In this document: one piece after another, positions 5,262 through 5,594 of the stretch
Numbering within the stretch: position 1 is the first letter of the stretch
How the letters are laid out: the number at the start of each line of letters is the position of its first letter
Assembly (NCBI RefSeq): GCF_002413825.1
Contig: NZ_DHXT01000168.1
Coordinates: 2,402 to 7,995, forward strand
From: Rhodoferax sp. UBA5149
GTDB lineage: Bacteria; Pseudomonadota; Gammaproteobacteria; Burkholderiales; Burkholderiaceae_C
DNA: 5,594 bases
Direction: 5' to 3'
The notes under the pieces: model-generated
Told to the model about the DNA's origin: nothing
What the model saw: only the letters and a program-made list of their open reading frames with translations
The model's database searches: none
Program-made: the position numbers and the translations under genes

Positions 5262-5594
5262 ATGTCCGAAAAAAACTACGACCCCGTCATTCCCAAGCTC
5301 GCCGCTGGCACGGGGGAAGGCGTCGCCGAGGTCGGGCGCCAGGAGTCCTTGCTCATCACCGGGGCCTTGCAGAACGCGATTCTCAACAGCGCCAACTTTT
5401 CGAGTATCGCCACCGACGAGAATGGCGTAATTCAGATTTTCAATATTGGCGCGGAACGCATGCTGGGTTATCTGGCTATCGACGTACTGAACAAAATCAC
5501 GCCTGCCGAGATTTCCGATCCGCAGGAAGTGATCGAACGGGCAGAGGCTTTAACTATCGAACTCGGCACATCGATCAAGCCAGGCTTCGAGGCA
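5262..5594 (+). CDS. PAS-domain sensor protein, N-terminal part (3'-truncated by window edge)
   Basis: 111 codons are visible and the frame stays open to the edge. After a short polar N-terminus with no signal peptide or membrane helix (MSEKNYDPVIPKLAAG...), a PAS domain begins near residue 36: ALQNAILNSANFSSIATDENG (about 36-56), VIQIFNIGAERMLGYLAIDV (57-76), then ITPAEISDPQEVIERA (about 80-95) and ELGTSIKPGFEA. The D-NGVI--FN-GAERMLGY core is a textbook PAS signature. From memory, proteins beginning with this PAS type in Comamonadaceae are usually soluble multi-PAS hybrid histidine kinases or GGDEF proteins; the output domain is outside the window. The ATG at 5262 has a weak AGAG 7 bases upstream. 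Being cytosolic, it would sense an internal signal. It may form a functional pair with the upstream Crp-like regulator, but only adjacency supports that. Confidence 0.88.
   Translation, partial: MSEKNYDPVIPKLAAGTGEGVAEVGRQESLLITGALQNAILNSANFSSIATDENGVIQIFNIGAERMLGYLAIDVLNKITPAEISDPQEVIERAEALTIELGTSIKPGFEA

Overview
The window looks like a chromosomal segment of a betaproteobacterium, most likely a Comamonadaceae member of the Polaromonas/Rhodoferax/Acidovorax type. The reasons are high GC, the particular forms of SrkA, HtpG, the Crp-like regulator and the PAS sensor, and two copies of a roughly 50-bp dispersed repeat of a kind I recall from that family. The placement is inference; no taxonomic search was possible.

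Layout from left to right. (1) The C-terminal ~248 codons of a SrkA/YihE-type stress-response kinase (+, cut by the left edge), which carries one copy of the dispersed repeat read in frame just before the catalytic loop. (2) A 155-residue uncharacterised protein (+). (3) Convergent with it, a periplasmic FKBP-type peptidyl-prolyl isomerase with a signal peptide (-). (4) A short intergenic stretch with a candidate terminator and the second repeat copy. (5) htpG, the bacterial Hsp90 (-), with a strong heat-shock sigma-32-like promoter upstream. (6) Divergent from htpG, a Crp/Fnr-family regulator (+) that must start at TTG. (7) A 257-bp intergenic stretch with a hairpin. (8) The N-terminal 111 codons of a PAS-domain sensor protein (+, cut by the right edge).

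Three of the genes deal with protein quality or stress: SrkA-like kinase, envelope FKBP and HtpG. The right end is signal transduction: a one-component regulator followed by a PAS sensor. Nothing indicates a prophage, defence island or CRISPR locus. The most unusual features are the repeat domesticated as coding sequence inside the kinase, the lineage-type insertions in HtpG (one containing a 12-bp tandem duplication), and the regulator/sensor pair. I see no clearly new multi-gene system.
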